A stretch of 42,500 nucleotides of DNA from Anaeromyces robustus. Lineage: Eukaryota; Neocallimastigomycota; Neocallimastigomycetes; Neocallimastigales; Neocallimastigaceae. Where the stretch lies: contig MCFG01000083.1 in the NCBI GenBank assembly GCA_002104895.1, forward strand, positions 95,001 to 137,500, read 5' to 3'. Shown in pieces: positions 39,881-42,500 of this stretch. The position numbers and the translations under genes were made by a program. Every line of letters starts with the position of its first letter. Position 1 is the stretch's first letter. The notes below the pieces were generated by a model, which had not been told where the DNA came from, made no database searches, and worked only from the letters and a program-made list of their open reading frames with translations.

Positions 39881-40066
39881 AAAAAAGATAAAAAGGATAA
39901 AAAAGAAAAAGAAAAAGAAAAAACAGATATAAAATCAAAGGATGAATCAAAAGAAAAGAAAGATAAAAATAATGATTACAAGAGTATAGATGATATTAAA
40001 TCAGAAAAAATGTATCGTATCGTATCTATTATATTTATAATAATACACTTTTTTTTTTTTTTTTTT

Positions 40067-40122
<56 letters not shown>

Positions 40123-40882
40123 TAATATGTTTATATATATATATATATATATTTATTTTTTAATATGTATTAATGTTTTATAATGTCTTATATATATATA
40201 TATTTATTTTATTTTAAATTAATAATTTTTTTTATTCTTTTTTTTTTTTTTTTATTGTCAATAGGAAAAATATTCAAGATGAAATTAATAAAATAAAAAA
40301 AGAATTTATAGAAAAAGATAAAAAGAAAGAATCCAAAGATAAAAACAAAGATAAAGAAAAAGAAGATAAAAAGAAAAAAAAGAAAAGAGGATTAGAATTA
40401 TTACAAATGGAAAGAGAAAAATATATGAATAGTAATAAAGCCATAACGAAAAAGAATAAAAAATCAAAAATAAGTCATGATGAAGATGAAACTTTAAAAT
40501 TAATGCTTAATTTTAAAAAACAATTACAAGATATTACTTATAGTGAAAATCGTGAAAATAAATCATCCTCTAAAAAAGATCATCCCCCTAAAGTTGAAAT
40601 TGATGAACATGGTTTATGTAAACTTCATAATAAAAAAAATTGTTTATCCTGTCAAACGATATTTAATGAAAGAAATCAAAAAGAATTATTAGGTGAACTT
40701 AGTAGTAGTGAAGATGAACATTTATCCGATGGAGGAAATAATAATTGGCTTTCTCATAATCTTGTATTTGAAGATGAAGGTTCCAAAGATATATTTAAAG
40801 TGGATGATTATGTTGTTATTGATCCTAGAGAAAAAGAGTAAGAAGAGAAAAAAAAAAGTTTTTTTTTTTTTTTTAAAAAACA

Positions 40883-40917
<35 letters not shown>

Positions 40918-41186
40918 GAATAAATAATAATAATAATAAATAATAATAAAAACAAATAATAATTATAATAATAATAATAATAATAATAATAAGAATAAAT
41001 AATAATAATAATGAATAATAATAAAAACAAATAATAATTATAATAATAATAATAATGAATTATAATAAGAATAAATAATAATAATAATAAATAATAATAA
41101 AAACAAATAATAATTATAATAATAATAATAATAATAAGAATAAGAATATATAATAATAATAATAATAAATAATAATAATAATAAAT

Positions 41187-41226
<40 letters not shown>

Positions 41227-41256
41227 TAAATAATAATAATAATAATAATAGTAATA

Positions 41257-41317
<61 letters not shown>

Positions 41318-41597
41318 GTAATAGTAACAGTAATAGTAATAGTAATAAAGATAAAAACAATATATATGTATATATATATATATATTTTTTTTTTTAAATA
41401 TTTATAATATTTATATATATTAATTTATTAATAATTTTTATTATTTATTTTTTTTTTATTTTTATTATTTTTATTATCTTTTTCGTAATACTTTTAGAAA
41501 ACAATATAAAAAAGAATATTATTCAAAGAAACATGATAAATTAGCAAAATCATTTAAATCCAGTCATCATTCGTCTTCTCATCATCATAGACATTAA
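38025..41597 (+). CDS. CWC27: Spliceosome-associated cyclophilin CWC27
   Basis: CWC27 is a nuclear cyclophilin-fold protein of the activated spliceosome, which in other eukaryotes pairs with CWC22 and the exon-junction factor eIF4A3. Exons are 38025-38155, 38335-38423, 38611-38786, 39006-39226, 39570-39726, 39881-40011, 40265-40837 and 41498-41597, giving 525 aa (human 472). The N-terminus [20 protein letters not shown] and the cyclophilin domain (about 11-170) match human CWC27 closely. R56, F61 and Q64 of the usual active site are kept, but the tryptophan position is E122, as in human CWC27, and the catalytic-site histidine position is N127. The family tail motifs [12 protein letters not shown] (208-219), SSHDLL (235-240) and [10 protein letters not shown] (near 463) are present. 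Between them lies a long Lys/Glu tract and a C420-x2-H423-x4-C428-x2-C431 cluster. The tail ends in a His/Ser-rich stretch. Most likely it acts as a binding module rather than an isomerase. Confidence 0.97.
39258..39303. repeat. (AAT)n in CWC27 intron 4
   Basis: About 15 AAT units follow an A-run just inside the donor of the 343-bp intron 39227-39569. The donor itself is embedded in poly-A: AAAAAA then GTAATT. Confidence 0.9.
40068..40124. repeat. (AAT)n in CWC27 intron 6
   Basis: About 18 AAT units lie in intron 40012-40264, preceded by a T-run and followed by TA runs. It is spliced out. Confidence 0.9.
40838..41497. repeat. CWC27 intron 7 filled with AAT arrays
   Basis: At 660 bp this is the longest intron in the window, and about 40880-41350 of it is AAT repeat. 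Within it a roughly 83-bp higher-order unit (AATAAGAATAAATAAT ... AAAAACAAATAATAATTAT) recurs near 40913, 40990, 41066 and partly 41136, before a pure AAT run and AGT/AAC variants (41310-41345). The reverse strand therefore shows a long Leu/Ile/Tyr open frame that is not a gene. The intron ends with a normal TTTTAG acceptor. Confidence 0.93.
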
Positions 41598-42500
41598 TTC
41601 CTATTCCTATTCCTTATTTATTTATTTATTTATTTAATTATTTATTTATTTTTATTTTATGTATATGACAAAAAATGATACTAATTACAATATAACATTT
41701 ATATAGATTTTTTATTTTTTCATTTCTTAAAAATAAATATTTATATATATATATTTAAATAATTAATATATATTAAAAAAATTTTTTTTTTCTTCATCAA
41801 TAATTATAATTATAAATATAAATAATTTTATCTCTTCATATAATATTCATTAACAAATAACAAATAAATAAAAAAAAATATACCATATTTTAAATAAATG
41901 AAAAATAAAAAATAAAAAAAAAATAAAATAAAGAATATAGAATAATAATTTTAATGATTTAAAGAAATATTTTAAGGAATATATTCTCTTTAATATTCAT
42001 TTCTCTTTAATATTCCTTTCTCTTAAATATTAAATATTTAAATGATAATAATAAAAATAAAAAAAAAAAAAAAAACTTTATTTATAAATTTTTATATTTT
42101 AAACATAATATTATAATATTATAATATTATATTTTGTATTTATTATCTTTTTTCTTTTTTTTTTTTTTTTTTTTATTCTCATTTTCTTTCTTTCTTTCTT
42201 TTTTTTCATTCCTTTATTTATATTTAATATGTGATTATAAAATTTCATTAAAATATATATATAGTTAAAAAAATTTTTTTTATATATTATGTTTTTATTA
42301 TAATAATAATAATAATAAATAATAAATAATAAAATTTTATAAATATAAATTATAAAATTATAAATTATAAATATAAATTATTATAAACATAAATAATAAA
42401 TATAATATTTTATATCATATTTTTTTTCTTTTTTTTAAAAAAAAAATTATGTAACCTATTTTACATCATATTTTTTTTTTTTATTATTTAATAAAAATAA
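41598..42500. other. 3' flank of CWC27, no gene
   Basis: AT-rich sequence with TTTA words just after the stop (41627-41660), a tandem ATTCTCTTTAATATTC word near 41982-42025, T-runs near 42150-42175 and AATAAATAAT runs near 42300. Nothing coding was seen to the end of the window. Confidence 0.75.

Noticed and set aside
40722-41360. A 212-aa reverse-strand open frame rich in Leu, Ile and Tyr
   Set aside because: It is the complement of the AAT array in CWC27 intron 7 and of CWC27 exon 7. Its content is only repeat-encoded homopolymers.

Overview
This is a nuclear eukaryotic window, extremely AT-rich (intergenic and intronic DNA is almost only A and T). It carries seven intron-containing protein genes, and every exon chain closes in frame across the seven genes. 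I modelled 52 introns, all GT...AG and mostly GTA-donor, about 100 to 660 bp long. All seven start codons have A at -3. The products are opisthokont/fungal-like, and one is CFAP45, a protein of the ciliary doublet lumen. A flagellated, very AT-rich, intron-dense fungus-like genome points to a zoosporic early-diverging fungus, most likely an anaerobic gut fungus (Neocallimastigomycota). That placement is inference from composition and gene content. Dictyostelium, the other obvious AT-rich candidate, has no cilia and would not be expected to keep CFAP45.

Layout. 1-8379: a gene-free AT desert with (AAT)n, (AAAT)n and several 41-44 bp minisatellites. 8380-9921 (+): steroid 5-alpha-reductase/enoyl reductase family membrane enzyme. 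11166-13496 (-): AAGAB/p34-like adaptor chaperone, convergent with the previous gene. 14973-20427 (+): RPN2/PSMD1, the proteasome scaffold, with 15 exons and divergent from AAGAB. 21775-23375 (-): cytosolic tyrosyl-tRNA synthetase, convergent with RPN2. 26227-29371 (+): CFAP45, divergent from TyrRS. 30759-36458 (+): SPT5 elongation factor. 38025-41597 (+): CWC27 spliceosomal cyclophilin. 41598-42500: AT-rich tail without a gene.

The genes do not form a pathway. They are housekeeping functions (proteolysis, tRNA charging, transcription elongation, splicing, vesicle-coat assembly, lipid reduction) plus one flagellar gene, in ordinary eukaryotic head-to-head, tail-to-tail and tandem order. I saw no tRNA or rRNA gene, no recognisable transposon ORF, no virus-like element and no CRISPR.

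The points most worth a second look are a near-perfect 41-bp-arm hairpin between TyrRS and CFAP45, a 22-bp-arm hairpin in the AAGAB/RPN2 divergent spacer, a CWC27 predicted catalytically dead with an extra Cys/His cluster, an SPT5 that keeps metazoan-type C-terminal KOW domains, and micro-exons at the 5' end of CFAP45. I found no convincing previously undescribed system; the window is mainly an ordinary conserved gene neighbourhood in unusual base composition.
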